64,000 bases of DNA from Whitmania pigra (GCA_021613335.1 JAJTWR010000205.1:1880001-1944000), one strand, 5' to 3'. Shown: positions 13,340-27,642, numbered from the stretch's first letter. Notes: generated by a model not told the origin, from the sequence alone. Numbers and translations are program-made.

Positions 13340-13574
13340 CGAATCCAATTTTTCCGTGCGCAGGCGCTCGCGCATGCGTGTGTGGGTGGACGGTCAGCTG
13401 AGCGGAGGGTGCGTTTTGTTCTTAACTTTGCTCAATTCCGTCAGAGGAGGTTTCGCTCCTCGTGGTGGTCAGCTTAGGGTGCCTCTTGAAGTTGCTGTCG
13501 ATTTCCAGTGGTTGATTCTTGTTCAATTTCGGGATTCTGATCTGGAGTTTGTACTTTGTCAATGCCATATCGAT
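13340..13574 (+). promoter_or_regulatory. Candidate promoter/first non-coding exon with NRF-1-like sites
   Basis: A rare GC-rich island holds two overlapping NRF-1-like palindromes (TGCGCAGGCGC at 13357-13367 and CGCGCATGCGTG at 13369-13380) just after a CCAAT at about 13344. It is followed about 200 bp later by a consensus donor (GAT|GTGAGT at 13574/13575). This would fit a 5' UTR exon spliced to a downstream plus-strand gene. The nearest is the DLK kinase, whose first coding exon at 18239 is directly preceded by an acceptor (tttcctccag). The motifs and splice signals are visible; the link to DLK is inference. Confidence 0.3.
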
Positions 13575-14903
13575 GTGAGTTGCTCTGTTGTAGTGTCGGT
13601 TATGCTTTGTTGTACTGTGAGTTATGTTTTACTGTGCAGTCATTTCTGGCTTGACGTTTGTTTATTTATTCTTAATTATTAAGAAATGTTCGAATTTTCA
13701 ATTAAAACGGTGGGGCTTTTTTCTGAATGAAATTTTTCTTACTGAGAATTTTTTTTAATAAAGAATCTTTATAGCTTCCTCATTTTCTTTCTCTCGTGTG
13801 GATTAAAATTAAGCGCATTGTGTTTAAAAATGATAAAATAGAGTTAACCAGGAATTTAAGATGTTAAGCATCTAATTTTTATCATCAACTGGGATTTCTG
13901 TGGTTGGTTGGTTGTTTAGGCCTTGAAGGAGTTTATGTTTGGTTTTATTTACCTTTTTAAAAGTATTTTATTGTCTATTAATCATCGATGATGATGATGA
14001 TGATGATCGTGATGATATCGATTGGGGTATTTTTTGTTTGCTTTCAGATGAAACAGAACAACAGATCAACTGCACTCACGCCACTTTGAATACCTTACCG
14101 ACAACGACGACAACAACAACCGTAACAACAACGCTAACAACAAACAACATCGACGAGAACTGCCGAGATAACAACAACAACAACATCTTGTTTTTTTTTG
14201 TAGCATTCATTCCAACATTACTTGGTTTTTGTCTCTTTTTTCTCTTTTATCTTTTTTCTTCTAGCCTACTTACCTCCTGTAACATCCAAAAAGTTTAGAA
14301 AAAGTTTTACATCCTCTCGTACACATAAAATCAATAAGAGAGTCTCTCGGTCAAAACAACAGAGGAAGGCATAAAACATCTCTCTTTGGCAGATTGACGC
14401 ACACAAAGTTCATTCAAATTCCTCTCGTCGATCTAGAAGATCGATCCGCTCGCTATGTCCTTCACCGGGTGCCATGGGGTCATCACTTTTGCTGGTAATT
14501 GCGAAGAAGAAAGCCATTAAGCTCTCGATCTGTCATCGCTATTATCGTTCTATACAGCTTAACATCATCATCATCGTTTTCGTCATCTTCATCAACATCA
14601 TCTTCGTCGTCGTCTTCATCATAGCTCAGGAATGTTGGAAGTGAGGACCGTAGATGAACCGGTGAACAGTCGAAACAGCCCCACAAACCTCAACGTCCTA
14701 TTGGTCACATCGGACAGGGAGGAGTTTAAGAATAGGTAGGTGGTTGGATGGAAAGATGGATGGATAAGTGGATCGATGGATGGATTAGTGGGTTGATCTA
14801 TGGATGGGTGAGTGGATCGATGAATGGATGGATGGATGAATGGATAGGTAGATGAATCAACTTAAAAAATGACTGAATTGATAGATTGATAAGTGAATGG
14901 ATA

Positions 14904-15105
14904 GATGGATAAAAGCATGAACTGATGAATTAATGGATGGATAAAAGCATGAACTGATGAATTAATGGATGGATAAAAGCATGAACTGATGAATTAATGG
15001 ATGGATAAAAGCATGAACTGATGAATTAATGGATGATAAAAGCATAAACTGATGAATTAATGGATGGATAAAAGCATGAACTGATGAATTAATGGATGGA
15101 TATAG
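14904..15105. repeat. 32-bp minisatellite, six copies
   Basis: Six near-identical tandem copies of a 32-bp unit containing 'aaaagcatgaactgatgaat' follow a (GGAT)n tract. One copy (near 15030-15060) is one base shorter and has 'cataa' for 'catga'. The unit seems to have grown from the adjacent GGAT/GAAT microsatellite. Confidence 0.85.
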
Positions 15106-15727
15106 TATGTGTAGAAATGCGTTTATGTCTTTAGTTAAGATGAATTTCTAGCTCAGAGCCTCCACTTACCTTATAGTTCACGGTCATCAATTGTTTACTG
15201 CATCTAAAAGTGCGCAACATTTGACTCAGCTGAATATGTGTTAAAAAAGATAATTTGGTTCATTAACTTATTAATCGCTTTTAATGAAGATTTGCATTGT
15301 CTGGTCCTTGTAATATTCATATTTATATAATATTATTGAGAAATTGCTAAATTCTATGGCTATTGCATTTATTGTTATTGTTATTACATTATTATATATT
15401 ATTAATATTGTATATTATTATTAATATTTTTTATTCTTGTTAATGTTTTTTCAATTGTTGTTGTTATTTTCGAAGGCTCCCGCTCAACAGGTGCTAGCTT
15501 ACGCGGCAAAAATGTGTACATGCGCATTTAACAACGCACAATTAAATACATCATGCGTTTGTTTGCCCATCCGTTCATCCGATCATCTATCCATCCCGCA
15601 ATCCATCCATCCCTCTATCCATCATTCCATTGTTCTCTGGTCGTGTCCTCTATCTGGAGTGAATAGATATACGGAAAGGTGGGTTTGTGTGGGTATTCAC
15701 TTCCAGCCGGTACGTGGGCATTTGATA

Positions 15728-15785
15728 ACTTAGGTCAGACAGACGCACTAAGGAGGTTTTGAACCAGCGACCTTCGAGTCGGAAA
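15728..15785 (-). repeat. tRNA-like (SINE-type) fragment
   Basis: Read on the minus strand the segment has a tRNA-like arm ending GGTTCAAAACC, preceded by 'gactcgaaggtcgct'. This resembles an RNA polymerase III B box in a tRNA-derived SINE. No full cloverleaf is present, so it is not a functional tRNA. Confidence 0.3.
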
Positions 15786-16900
15786 TTAAAAAAAAACTAA
15801 CAAAAAAGCTCATGGAGGACAGAAGCTCGATACATTGGAGATTTATACCCCAGATCAAGGACTCGACCTTCTACACGATGACCTTGAACCTGACCTTGAG
15901 GACAGTCCAACTCTTGGGAGTTGATTGGTCAATATCATGATGACGATGGTGACAACGCGGTGGTGGTGATCATCACGTTGTGTTAACATCATGACGTTAG
16001 CGATGATGTCATGATGATTAGGATGATGACACTAATGATAATAGTACGATAGGCGTTACATTGGTAATTAATTGGCTTTGATAACATGATGTTTGTAGTC
16101 GCAAGCATCATACGACATTATATGTGTATTTTTTATTAATAATAAGAATAATAATAAATAAGACAACGATAATGATGATAATAATAACAATAATAATAGT
16201 AATGATAATAATAAATGTAATTAACGAGTACATCCGACGACAGGAACAACGCCGGCCATTAAAGGGACTCCGTCATCATCATCATCATCATCATGTGGTA
16301 AAGTTTGTTTATTAACCGCTGCTATGGTAGCCAGGTTGACGGGATAACTAGCTAGCTATTACTCATGTTATTAACCAAGTGGTAATGTTGGCTATGACGA
16401 TTATGCTTGCTGATGATGATGGTGGTGGTGGTGATGATGATGATGATGACGATCCCTGCTTTTCCATTAAGAGATTTTTGTTCGGAGCCTTAAGGTAGCA
16501 TCTCGCATTAGCCTGATGTCTTTTTAATGTTTTAATCATCAGAGATGACGACGACGACGACGACGACGACGATGATGATGATGATGATGATGATGATGAC
16601 GATGGATTGTTGATGACTTTAGTATTCGGTCGATAGAGATGAAATTTCATCTTCTCCATCATCTTGTGATCACCATCGAGATGCATGGAGTAGTAGAGTT
16701 ATCGATCCGTTGCTATTTTTGCAAGGTTGCGAAGGTTTGCCAAATTATTGTAATGCTTAATTAATGTAATGTGCTCGGGAGTAATGTAATGCTTATCGTC
16801 ATCATCACCACCATCGTAATCACCATCACCACCACATTCACCGTCACCTTCGTCGTCGTCATGACAATCATTAACCTCCTCCTCCTCTTCACGATCATAG

Positions 16901-16947
<47 letters not shown>

Positions 16948-18238
16948 GTCGTCATCATCGACATCATCATCATCATCTAGTTCACCACAGCTGTTGAAGA
17001 CATGTTGTGTCAGGGGAGGTTATGTTGCTATGTACAGGGTTATTTTTGCTTTCAATTTCCATGCAAGGAGAAGAAGAATGAATTTGGCTCGTCTTCGTTA
17101 AGAGGCATAATTCGATAGGATTATCAATTCTCTTGCTTGTCGTCATGGTGACCATCATCGTCGTCGTCGTCATCATCATCGTCGTCGTCGTCATCATCAT
17201 CGTCATTGTCGCCACCATCTTTACTCTCACCATTGTCGTTGTTGTTATGCTTTTTTGTCAATCAATCAATCATTCAATCAATCAATCAATCAATCAATGA
17301 TCTTATCCCCATCCATCTCTTCCGTGTCTCAGCTTTCTGATGTAATTGGGATATTTATTTGTTCTTCGTTGTACTTTGCTGTTTTGTTGGTTTTTTTGTC
17401 TGATGATGTTGTACTGATGAGAGTGATGACTTCATCTGTATTTATTTCTTTATTGTGATATCATGGTAAATGTAATTATTAATCAATAATTCTAATTTTA
17501 TTATTAACCATTAGTTGAATTAATTATAATTCTTACATTAATAAATATTTTATACTGATGATTATTATTAAATTTATTATCTGTATTTCTCAATAAGAGC
17601 ACTTAGCAACTAAGTTTCTTAATGCCTTGATCCGGTTTCTGTATATTTCTGGTGCTTTTTGTTTTCTTTTAAATTTATATTTTTATAACTTTATAATTTT
17701 ATAACTTTTGTTTTCTTTTGATCATTAAAATTTAATTCCTGGAATTGGGTTTCATCCGCATTAAAAGCGAAAACAAATGCACGCTTTCTGCTTCTCTGTA
17801 GAGCTTATTTCGGTGGCGGATGGGGATGGTAATCCATTGCAGCTTTTTGCAATGTGATAGCAAAAACATCGTTGTAAATATTATTTTTAAAAATAGATAA
17901 TAATGACAATAATAATTTAAACAATAGATCTTCTAAAATTGGATTTCGATGATTTAATATATAATGATAATAATTCAATATTCATTTGTTAGTTATTGCA
18001 TATTTATAGTTATCCATGATTAATAATAATAATATTAATAATAACAATTATAATAATATACTCTAATGTTATTATTAATATATACATATGAACATTTCAA
18101 TTACTAGTTATCTAATGTTGTTATAAAAAAGATAAACGTTGTCATCATAATATGTTGGTATAATAATATATTGTTATAACAATATAATGTTATAATAATA
18201 ATAATAATATATTTCCATCACAATATGTTTCCTCCAGT

Positions 18239-18636
18239 ATGCTCTGCATCGAGGGTGGGGACATGGATCAAGATCTACAACCTCAGCCCCCGCCGAACTA
18301 TACCAAGCTCAGCGAAAGGTCGAAAGGTCAACGGCGACTCTCCAGCTTCTCCGTGATGACGTCATCGTTCCAGCACCAGCAGGACACCAGTTCGGTGGAC
18401 GTCTCCTACCAGGAGGGCTCCGGGCTCGGCTTCCTCAACGGTCTTTTCGGGTGCTTCAAACCGGTCTTCACCATCATCGGCAAGGCTGCTGCCAATGAGA
18501 TCAGTCAGAAAGGTTCCTTGTGTTTGTCAGGGTTGAAGTTGTAATGCTAGTTTCGAGGTTCGATGACTGTAGATCTTGCTAATTTGGATGATGCGGTGGT
18601 AGTGTTAGTTTGAGATATGAAGATGTAGTTAGGTTA

Positions 18637-18710
<74 letters not shown>

Positions 18711-21700
18711 GGCTGTTATTGTTTTCATAAATTCATTCTGTAATTTTTTTTATCCACTTCTCTATTAAATTTATAAAAAATTATAAATAAATAACAAAAA
18801 GAAAAATACACAAATAATTAAAAATACTAAAAAAACCAACTAACTAATGCAGCACCAACAGGACACTTAATTAATTATTAAATAGACGTCGCAAATAATT
18901 TATTCGCCGACGACAACCGATGATTCCAGACGACTGGCACATCGCGTTCGAAAACATATCGGATCTCCTGTGGCTGGGCAGCGGGGCACAGGGTGCCGTC
19001 TTCTTGGGGAAGTTGAACCACGAACTGGTGGCAATCAAGAAGGTCCGAGACATCAAGGAGACTGACATCAGACACCTCAGGAAGCTCAACCATCCTAATG
19101 TCATCTCCTTCAAGTGAGAGACGCGATGGCTGGATGGGTGGATGAATGGATGGATCAAGACTTGCAACCTATGAAGTTATTGTGATGGGTCGTTGTTGTT
19201 GTTGTTGTTGCTTTGTTGTTGGGGATAATGCTTTTTGTAGTGTTGTCATTGTGTTGAATAATTAAAAAATTAATTACATAGAATTCTTACTTCTGTTCTC
19301 ATTTGTAATTGTTTCTAATTGTTTATCTAATTGTTTTTAATATTTTTGTTGCATTAGTTAGTTAGTTAGTTATCCATATATGATTCTATTCATCCATCTT
19401 TTTAGAATCGATCTTCCATCCACAATTTTATTTCCATCCACAACCGCCTCCTGATTTCATTCCAGGGGTGTGTGCATTCAATCCCCATGCTACTGCATCG
19501 TCATGGAGTATTGCCCCTACGGTCAACTCTACGAGGTTTTCAGGGATGGGAAGGACTTGCCCCCGGTACTGCTCGTGGATTGGGCGAAGCAAATAACCAA
19601 TGGCATGTGCTACCTGCACTCCCATAAAATCATCCATCGCGATCTCAAGTCACCCAAGTGGGTTGACCTCTTTGGATTAATTAATTTTAATCACTAACTT
19701 TGTGATGATGATGATGATGATTATTATTATTATTAATATTATTATTTTTTTATATTATCATGTTTGTGGTGGTGGTGATGATGATGATACGGTGATGACG
19801 ATGATATTTGAGACGTTTGAGTATCATGATTGATACAATCTCCAATGCATGGCAGCATTCTCATCTCAAAGAACGATGTCATAAAGATCAGCGACTTCGG
19901 GACGAGTCGAGAGTGGACGGACAAAAGCACCAAGATGTCCTTCGCGGGGACCGTGGCCTGGATGGCCCCAGAGGTCATCAGGAATGAACCCTGCTCGGAG
20001 AAGGTCGACATCTGGTTGGTTGCAGTGTTTGACCTTTTTATCGTCATTGGAAATGAACAACGCTAATAATGGATTAATAACTAAGAGTTGTAGTTAATAG
20101 TGGTAGGAAGTATTGATAATGATGATGATTATTTTTATTGTTGTTGGGTCCTTTCATGTTGTAGGACTCCGGCGTGTTCAGAATTATTTATTTATTTGAT
20201 TAAAAGTCTGTTGCATAATTTGCATGATTTGGAGTGGTAACGTATCGAGGGATCTAATTACTAGTTAATAATATGATGTAAGTGATGATGATAACGGTGA
20301 TTGTGATGGTGTTGATGATGATGGTGTTGATAGAATATAATCATTTATTAGAGGACAAAAAATGAATAAAACATCATAAAATTAAACCCACGAATCACAT
20401 CTGCATCCATCTTTTTGTTGAGAGAGTTATTGTTATTACGGTGTAAACATGTTTTCTACCTGTTGTGAATTTTGAATTATGAATCGAATGAAACTTCATA
20501 GATTTTCTCCAGATGTCAGTACATGCTGGTAATATGAAAAAGCATTTGTTTATTATTATGGTTTTTTAATACTTAATTGTAATTATTGCATTTATTAAGA
20601 TAGTATTTAATAATATCTACCCTAGTGATTTATTATATGGTTTGCTGCATTATTGTTAATATTATTACCACCATCATCAATACGTATTTTGTCATTTCTA
20701 TCATAATAATAATATTAACAACAATTACTATTTAGAATAGTGATTAATAATAACAATCACCACCACCATCATCATCATCATCCTAGTTAAAATCACACCC
20801 TATCTTTGATTTCTTCTTTCATTTTCATAAAAGTTATTGATGTCTCTGTTATTCTCATTGTTGTTGTTGTTATTGTTAATACTCCTCTTGCCACATGTTC
20901 AAGGTCGTTTGGTGTGGTGTTGTGGGAACTCCTGACTCACGAGATCCCCTACAAGGATGTAGATTCGTCTGCCATTATTTGGGGGGTCGGGAGCAACTGC
21001 CTACACCTGCCCGTACCCTCGACTTGCCCCGAGGGACTCAAGCTTCTCATGAGGCAGTGCTGGTGAGTGTGGGACCATCTCTCATGTCATCATCTTCATT
21101 GTCATTTCCACCTCCACCATCGTCATCCTCACCAACGACATCATCATCATCATCAATGTCAAATTCAGTTTCATTCTTAGCAAACTCATTTACTTACTTT
21201 TGTTTACTAAGGCTTGGGTTATTGATAATCATCTATTTTATAATCAATTACAGACAGACAGGCCTAATTAATTTAGAATTTGTTTTCATTTTGTACTCAT
21301 CAACACTCCATACTTTGTACTTTTTGTACTCCCCAGGAGTCCAAAGCCGCGAAACCGACCCTCCTTCCGGGCCATCCAGATGCACCTGGAGATAGCCTCT
21401 CCCGATTGGCTGAACCAGGATGAGAATGAATTCTATAAGCTCCAGGTAGGTTCTGGGAGAGGAGTATGGATATGTATGTTTTTTTTTTATAATTTCTGGG
21501 AATTCTTCCTTAAAATGATAAAAAACTTCTAACGACAGGATGGTTGATGGAAATATGTCTGATTGAATTTGATTGAAAACTAAGAGTAATCTTGATTGAA
21601 TTCATTCTTTCATGCAATATATTTGCAGTGTTTTAAATTCATGGACAGATGTGGATGATGTGAAATATGAGATAATAATGGATAATATGAAATATAAGAT

Positions 21701-24700
21701 AATACAAATATGAGATCATAACAGATAATGTGACATATAAGATAATACAAATATGAGATAATAATAATAGATATCTTGGAATACAAGTAGTCACTTTTTG
21801 GTTTACTTGGAATGCTGCCTCTCCTCAAATCAAATGAAAATTTGTCACCAAAGGATTCATAAAACCACGACAGCCACACTTTTATATCGTCCTGTTCGAC
21901 ATTTTATCGACTTTGATTAAATTATTGGCTAGTGGATTGCAAAACTGGTTGTTTAATTGGTTGACTAGTTGATAAATTTGTAACCGATCAAACGATAGCA
22001 AGCAAGCTAATGATTATGATAATTATTATTAAATTATAATTAACATCCAATCGAAGGAGCAATGGCGAATAGAAATAAAAGATGAGTTGCAAAAGATCAG
22101 GAGTGAAACTTCCACCTATCCGCTCGCTGAGGAGGAACTCATCAGGAGGAGGAGGGAGGAACTGAGGTGACCTATTTGTTTGCCTTGACCTGACCTATTT
22201 TTGGAAGCATGATATAGTCAATATGATATGGTCATTTGGCATTTCAATGAAAGAGCATTGAAGCGGTTTTGATTATTTCAGCTCTGAGAATGTTTGGTAT
22301 TTTAAACCATCGAAAATATGTTTTGAAAGTAATTGATTAATTCCAAATAAAATTTATGCTAGCGTTTTGTATCCCTGGACTTTATAATGTCACTTATCTG
22401 TAACACTTAAAGCAGCATATGTGAATTACATCAACTTTTTTTAGGCATGCCCAGGATGTTAGGGAGCTGTACGAACAGAAGTTGGATCGAGCCAACAACA
22501 TGTACATGGAACTTACTGCGTGTATGCTGCAACTGGAAAAGAGGGAAAAGGAACTGGCAAAGTTAGTTTTCTGATGATGGCATTGGTGATGGTGATGATG
22601 ATAAATTAATTTTGGTTTGGATGATCTTTAGAAGAATAATTGAAGCAATAGAGTTTATCATAATCACTTTTTTTTATATAAAAAAACTAAGGATAATTAT
22701 GTTAAAAAATTATAATGCAAGCATCTGGTGAACTCATTCTTTCACAACCCACCATCATCATCATCATCATCATCATCACTACCACCATCACCATGGCAAT
22801 CACAACCAGGAGAGAGCTTGCAGTGAAGCAGTTCGAGAGGCGTCTCAAGCAGAGATTATCAGCTTGCAGCAGCATCAACAACTCCCCGAACCGACACAAC
22901 CACGGTAACCCGCGTTCCGAAGCCCAACAGCAGGCACCTGCTTCGAACAACTCGCCAAAGAGGCCCAGCAGGGGAAGCCAGGGTTCGACCGATTCACCTT
23001 CCAAGAGGTACCCCAGGCATGTGTTACTCCAGCAACAAGAAAAGGATTCATCGTCCAGGTGATTTTGTTGACAAACTAATTTTATTTACTACTATGCTTT
23101 TGTTATTATTGTTATTATAACTATTGTTTCTTTTATAATTTATTTTTTCTTTTATCTATTAATATTCCCACTTCTCCCAGAGCTCCCCAGTCCTACTCAA
23201 TCATAGATGTTCCGCCATCTTCTGGGACACCGACCCTAAATCTTCTACAGGCCACCTCAAAAGCCCTCCGGGCAGGCACTAAGACCATCAACATGCCCCC
23301 CTCTTCAACTCCCAACAAAATTCAGGTCTTCAAGAACTTCTCAAACCCCCTAAAGACCAGACAAAGATCCCGACTGAGGAGATCCAACGACCAAGAGGAC
23401 AGGCCATCTTCTGGCAGGACCACGGAACAGTCGACAACGAGGCACCACCACCATCATCATCACCATCACCAGACGACAGAAGACGAGGAACGAACGGCTT
23501 TCCTCGGACTCAGAACCTGGCAGCAAGGCAGCAGCAACTTGTCCGACCGTCGGGAAAGACGTACCGACTTCTCGTGGAAGAGAACCGAGCACGATCAAAA
23601 AGTCGGCTCGTTCTACTCGAGATCTCTCAGGAGTTCCCCGAAACTCCAGCGCTTTTCCGTCGGGGGCAGGTGGAGCATCGACCTTCCCCCGAAATCGGTC
23701 TCCCTCAGGTCTCTCTCAAATAGGAAAGCATCTCCCGTGAGGACGAGACGGACGGCCGCGGAGGTTTCGACTTCGAGTCCGCACAAGTCCGGGATGACCC
23801 ACGAGGCTGCCCCCGATTTGAGGAGAGGTCATTTTAAGTACTCCACGGAAGTAAGGCGAAGCAGCGACGAGTTCGAGACTTCGGGAAGGTCAAACGCGAA
23901 GAACGCGAGGAAAATCACGGGAATTGAATGCCTCGATCTCCTCTCTTCACCTTCCATCATGCAGAACGTCAGGGTCGAAGTGGAGAGCAGCGTGGGCAGC
24001 GTTGAACTCTCGCCCAAAGAGTCCCTCACCCAACTGCCCCCAGAAAAGTTTCCCAGACCCACCCTGGTCAGGAAGCCGTCCAATGCTTCCCCTGCAAGAT
24101 CTACCTGCGCTCAATTGAAAACGAAAGGCAGCGAATCTGACGACGACGACGACGACGATGATGACTTAACCGGTGGTGATGGTTATGATTGTGCCACGTC
24201 GTCCTCCTCCTCGGCAGTGAAAGATGAACGACAGAAGAAAAAGAAAAGGATTGAAACTGGGAGTTCAGATGATGTCTTGGTAAGATTGGCATTGAATTTC
24301 AAGGTTGATAGTGTAATTATTAAAGTTGTTGTTATTATTATTATCGTTATTATTATTATTATTATTATTTATTTTTAAAATTGTTTAACCCATTCAACAG
24401 CTGGGAAACAAAGAGGGCCCAGAGGAAAGTGATGACCTCATGAGGTTTAATTGAATTCTTATCTAATTACATCAGTTAATTAATTGACTTATTATTAATT
24501 AGCATTACCACATTATCGAATTATTAAAGTAACGACGCATCAGAGAATTATAATGCCGCGATCCCATTTGTCAGAATTTAAGTCAGCTGAGATGCTGTTT
24601 GACAGAAAACCAATCCGCCCGCCATTCTGTTATTTATTATTTTGTCGATTAAAGCTTTCGTCGCCATTGTACGCCGCTGTCACCATCACCATCATCACCA

Positions 24701-26348
24701 TCATTGTCACCATAGTAATAATCATCACCATCATCACCATCATCACCATCATCGTCACCATAGTAATAATCATCACCATCATATTCACCATAGTCATTAT
24801 CACCACCACCATTGTCATCACTGCTATCGTCACCATAGTCATCGACATCATCATCATCATCGTCATCATCACCAGGAGAACTTCCTTTGGAACGAGTTCC
24901 GACTGGGACGAGGAGGATGACACATCTTCGATGAAGCATCCTCAACAAGCATCGTCGGGAAGCACCGAGAACCTTCAACAGGAGCTGTCCAGGTGGGGGA
25001 GTCTTTGTTTACGTCGGCGATGTTAATGTTTATGTTAATGTTTATGTTAATGTGGTTAGGTCGTTAATATTAATGTCATTGCATTGACGAGGGTGAAGCT
25101 AGGGAGTTCCGCTGACATTCTGATGTGAAGAGAAATGAATGTCATTGGTGTTTTAATAATTAACATTGTTGTAGCTGATAACTTAATTAATCTTAATGTT
25201 TTTGTTATTGGTAGTGTCACATTGATAGCATATTATTATTATTGTTATTATTATTTATTAATATTATTATTAATAAAATTAATATTAATTATTAACATTA
25301 CTAATTAAATTACTATTTAGTTATTATTTATTATTAAACACCCATATTAATAATTATATTATAATTGTTTTAATATCGTTAAACAGGTGCATATCAGATG
25401 GTCTCTCGGATAAGGAGTCCATTGTGAGGAGGATGAAGCTGCAGGTCAAGAGGTCATCAGACAGACTGGCAGGGGTGAGGGGAATGCGGTGGTTATGATG
25501 ATGATGATGAAATTGATGTTTGATGAGGGTGATGATTATTATTATTATTATTAAATACAGTGTTTCCCCGAAAATAAGACAGTGTCTTATATTAATTTTT
25601 GCTCCAAAAGACTTGCAAGGGCTTACTTTCAGAGGTGTCTTATATTTTCATGATCAACAACCAGCAGATATTTTTCACGAATGTTAGAAAGGGCTTTGGT
25701 TCGACTCCGTTAATTTCAAATCCCGGCCGTTCGCAAGAGTTTCTGTAACTAACCCTTCAATTATAGATTTTTTTTTTAAATTAGTCAAATATCGGTCACA
25801 TCAACTTCTTCATTATAAGTCTCCAAACTCTGATTTCCCGTCTGAATTGCTTGTGGAGCCATTTACCGCAGAACCTCTATCTCTCATATTTAGCAGCGAG
25901 AAAACTCTCCTTGAATGAGTAGGTTTTTGCCCCTCACTGCATTGGTAACAGTTGTGTTCTGTCAGAGATTTCATGCACTGATTTCTTAACCCAATTCGTA
26001 ACCTCTCACAGGTTAGGCTTCACAAAGTTTCTGATTCACACTTGTCTTAGAATTTTCTTCATTAACTGAGGTCGTCACACATATCTATTATAACATGGTG
26101 TTATTATTATTATTATTATTATTTATGATATTATTATTATTATTATAAACAGGCACTTAATTAAAGTGTGTTTGTAAGAAAATCGCAGACAATTGAAATT
26201 ACAAATGAGATGTGAACGTCTTGTGTTTAATTGTTAACTTCCTTTTATTTCCTTTCCCGTTGGTCGATGAATGTTCATTAATTTCTCGGATATCAATTCT
26301 TTCCAGGTCATAGATTCCAACTCTTCAAGTAGCATGGAAGAACTATAG
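18239..26348 (+). CDS. MAP3K12/13 (DLK): Mixed-lineage kinase DLK/LZK (MAP3K12/13 family)
   Basis: This is a MAP kinase kinase kinase of the DLK/LZK family, which activates JNK/p38 through MKK4/7 and drives axon-injury and synapse signalling. Fourteen exons join in phase to 980 aa: 18239-18512, 18930-19113, 19466-19657, 19856-20014, 20904-21062, 21337-21445, 22057-22166, 22445-22561, 22810-23058, 23181-24279, 24401-24444, 24876-24992, 25387-25474, 26307-26348. The N-terminus has the family motif [16 protein letters not shown]. Kinase landmarks are glycine loop GSGAQG 108-113, VAIK Lys128, HRD 210-212, DFG 230-232 and APE 254-256, all intact. Two leucine-zipper/coiled-coil segments lie at about 360-450. 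The long tail (exon 10) is disordered, with His and Asp runs, and the protein ends SSSSMEEL. An acceptor abuts ATG 18239, so an upstream non-coding exon is likely. DLK and LZK share one ancestor in invertebrates, so I give the family name. Confidence 0.95.
18637..18715. repeat. (ATT)n/(GTT)n microsatellite in DLK intron 1
   Basis: A pure ATT tract passes directly into a pure GTT tract. It is one of many trinucleotide tracts in the DLK introns; others lie at 19703-19745, 21140-21155, 22755-22785 and 24680-24875. Confidence 0.9.
25558..25660. mobile_element. Short DNA-transposon-like (MITE-type) sequence in DLK intron 13
   Basis: The segment begins TGTTTCCCCGAAAATAAGAC and contains the palindrome ATAAGACA/TGTCTTAT. 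It continues with 'ttgctccaaaagac' and ends with a second 'gtgtcttatattttc'. I remember this motif string as a repeat found in distantly related animal genomes, but I cannot name its family with confidence. There is no coding capacity. The inverted 'aataagac/gtcttat' units suggest a non-autonomous DNA element or its terminal part. Confidence 0.45.
25690..25753 (+). repeat. tRNA-derived SINE-like fragment
   Basis: It contains 'tttcaaatcccggcc' (B-box-like) followed by 'gcaagagtttctgtaactaac'. The same tail, 'tttctgtaactaa', follows a B-box-like 'gagttcaaatc' at 31828-31866. Two copies with the same arrangement argue for a dispersed, decayed SINE family. Confidence 0.4.
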
Positions 26349-27257
26349 CACTACAATGGTATCGTCATCATCAATGTAATTGTCATCGTTGTCAACGTCA
26401 TCGCTGCCATTTCCCATTGACATTCCCCGTCGAGATATTGACACCATGAAAATGATGATGATGATGATGATCTCATATATCCTGGTAATGGGGTAACGAC
26501 ACAATGGTGGTTTGCACCAGCAACCCTCCAAGAAGAGGCAGAGGAGTGAATGAAAGCATAGAATAGAGCGTAGACACATAGAATGCATATCTTTGAAGAG
26601 TGCCTGATACGACATCATTCCAGCAACAAACAAACAAACATCGTTTGAAGGATTTTAATGATGACCTTTTGATCTTTTGTGAGTTGCTTTTTTTTGTGTC
26701 CTTCTCAACTGACGATCTCTCGCCCCCTCCTTTCCGAAATTGTGAAAAGTTTCGACACTGACTGTTTCGGCACGAAAAATCTGGATCTCTGGTGAATTCT
26801 ATTCGGCTTCAAAATTCTTCTTTTGACGAGCCATTGGTTGTATGTCACCTGAGTTTGTTGTTGTTGTCATGGAGTTGCGAGTGTTGTTTTTGCCATTGGT
26901 CGATGTGATTGTCATCATCGTTATCATCATGTATCATCATCGGCTGTACTCACTCACCATCTATATATCCATGCTCATGTACTGGTAAGGTGGCTATGAA
27001 ATGAATATTTACCATTTATGCATTAACTTTGATTATTACATATCTTCATTATCACATAATTTATTATCAATTAATTTTTTATTCATTAGATTTATTTATA
27101 GCTTCAGCAATCGACCATCGACGAAGTATCACGCATGACGCATTCGACCGGCATTAATAATCGTTAGTTGATAGGTTAACTGCTCTTACTCGCAAGGTCG
27201 ACAGGTTCGATTGCCGAGCAGGCTGCCACATCTGCAATGTCACGGATGGACGCCATT

Positions 27258-27295
<38 letters not shown>

Positions 27296-27642
27296 GTGCA
27301 TTTGTAGAGCGCCATAAGCATCAGTGTCAACTCATTGTTGAGTGTCGTTTTAATTTTTTTTTTTTTTTTGTCAAAACATTGAGGCATTAATGAGAGATAA
27401 AAGCATTGTTATCTCCCTTCAGGCTGACTCTTTGTCATTTTTAAAATGGCTATCCACAGTCATCCATATTTATCCTCAACTATCTATAGCTATCCGTAGT
27501 TAGGCTGGTTTTATCCTATAAAAGACTGTCCATTTCCATTGGTTGTTAAGTAATATATGTTATGATTATACTATATATTATATTATAATGTACTTTTTCC
27601 TATAATTCCTGTCCATTCTTTATGCTGACAATCAATTATTAA

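Larger units (their letters stand above)
13600..18237. other. Repeat-rich non-coding stretch upstream of DLK
   Basis: No supported coding exon is present. It contains a (GGAT)n region (14745-14850), a 32-bp minisatellite, a degenerate tRNA-like segment at about 15728-15785, dense (GAT/ATC)n tracts (16420-16450, 16545-16605, 16895-16980, 17150-17215), an (ATCA)n tract (17258-17300) and very AT-rich sequence up to 18235. Confidence 0.6.

Noticed and set aside
27165..27232. Functional tRNA gene
   Set aside because: A B-box-like motif is present, but no matching acceptor stem or full cloverleaf could be drawn.
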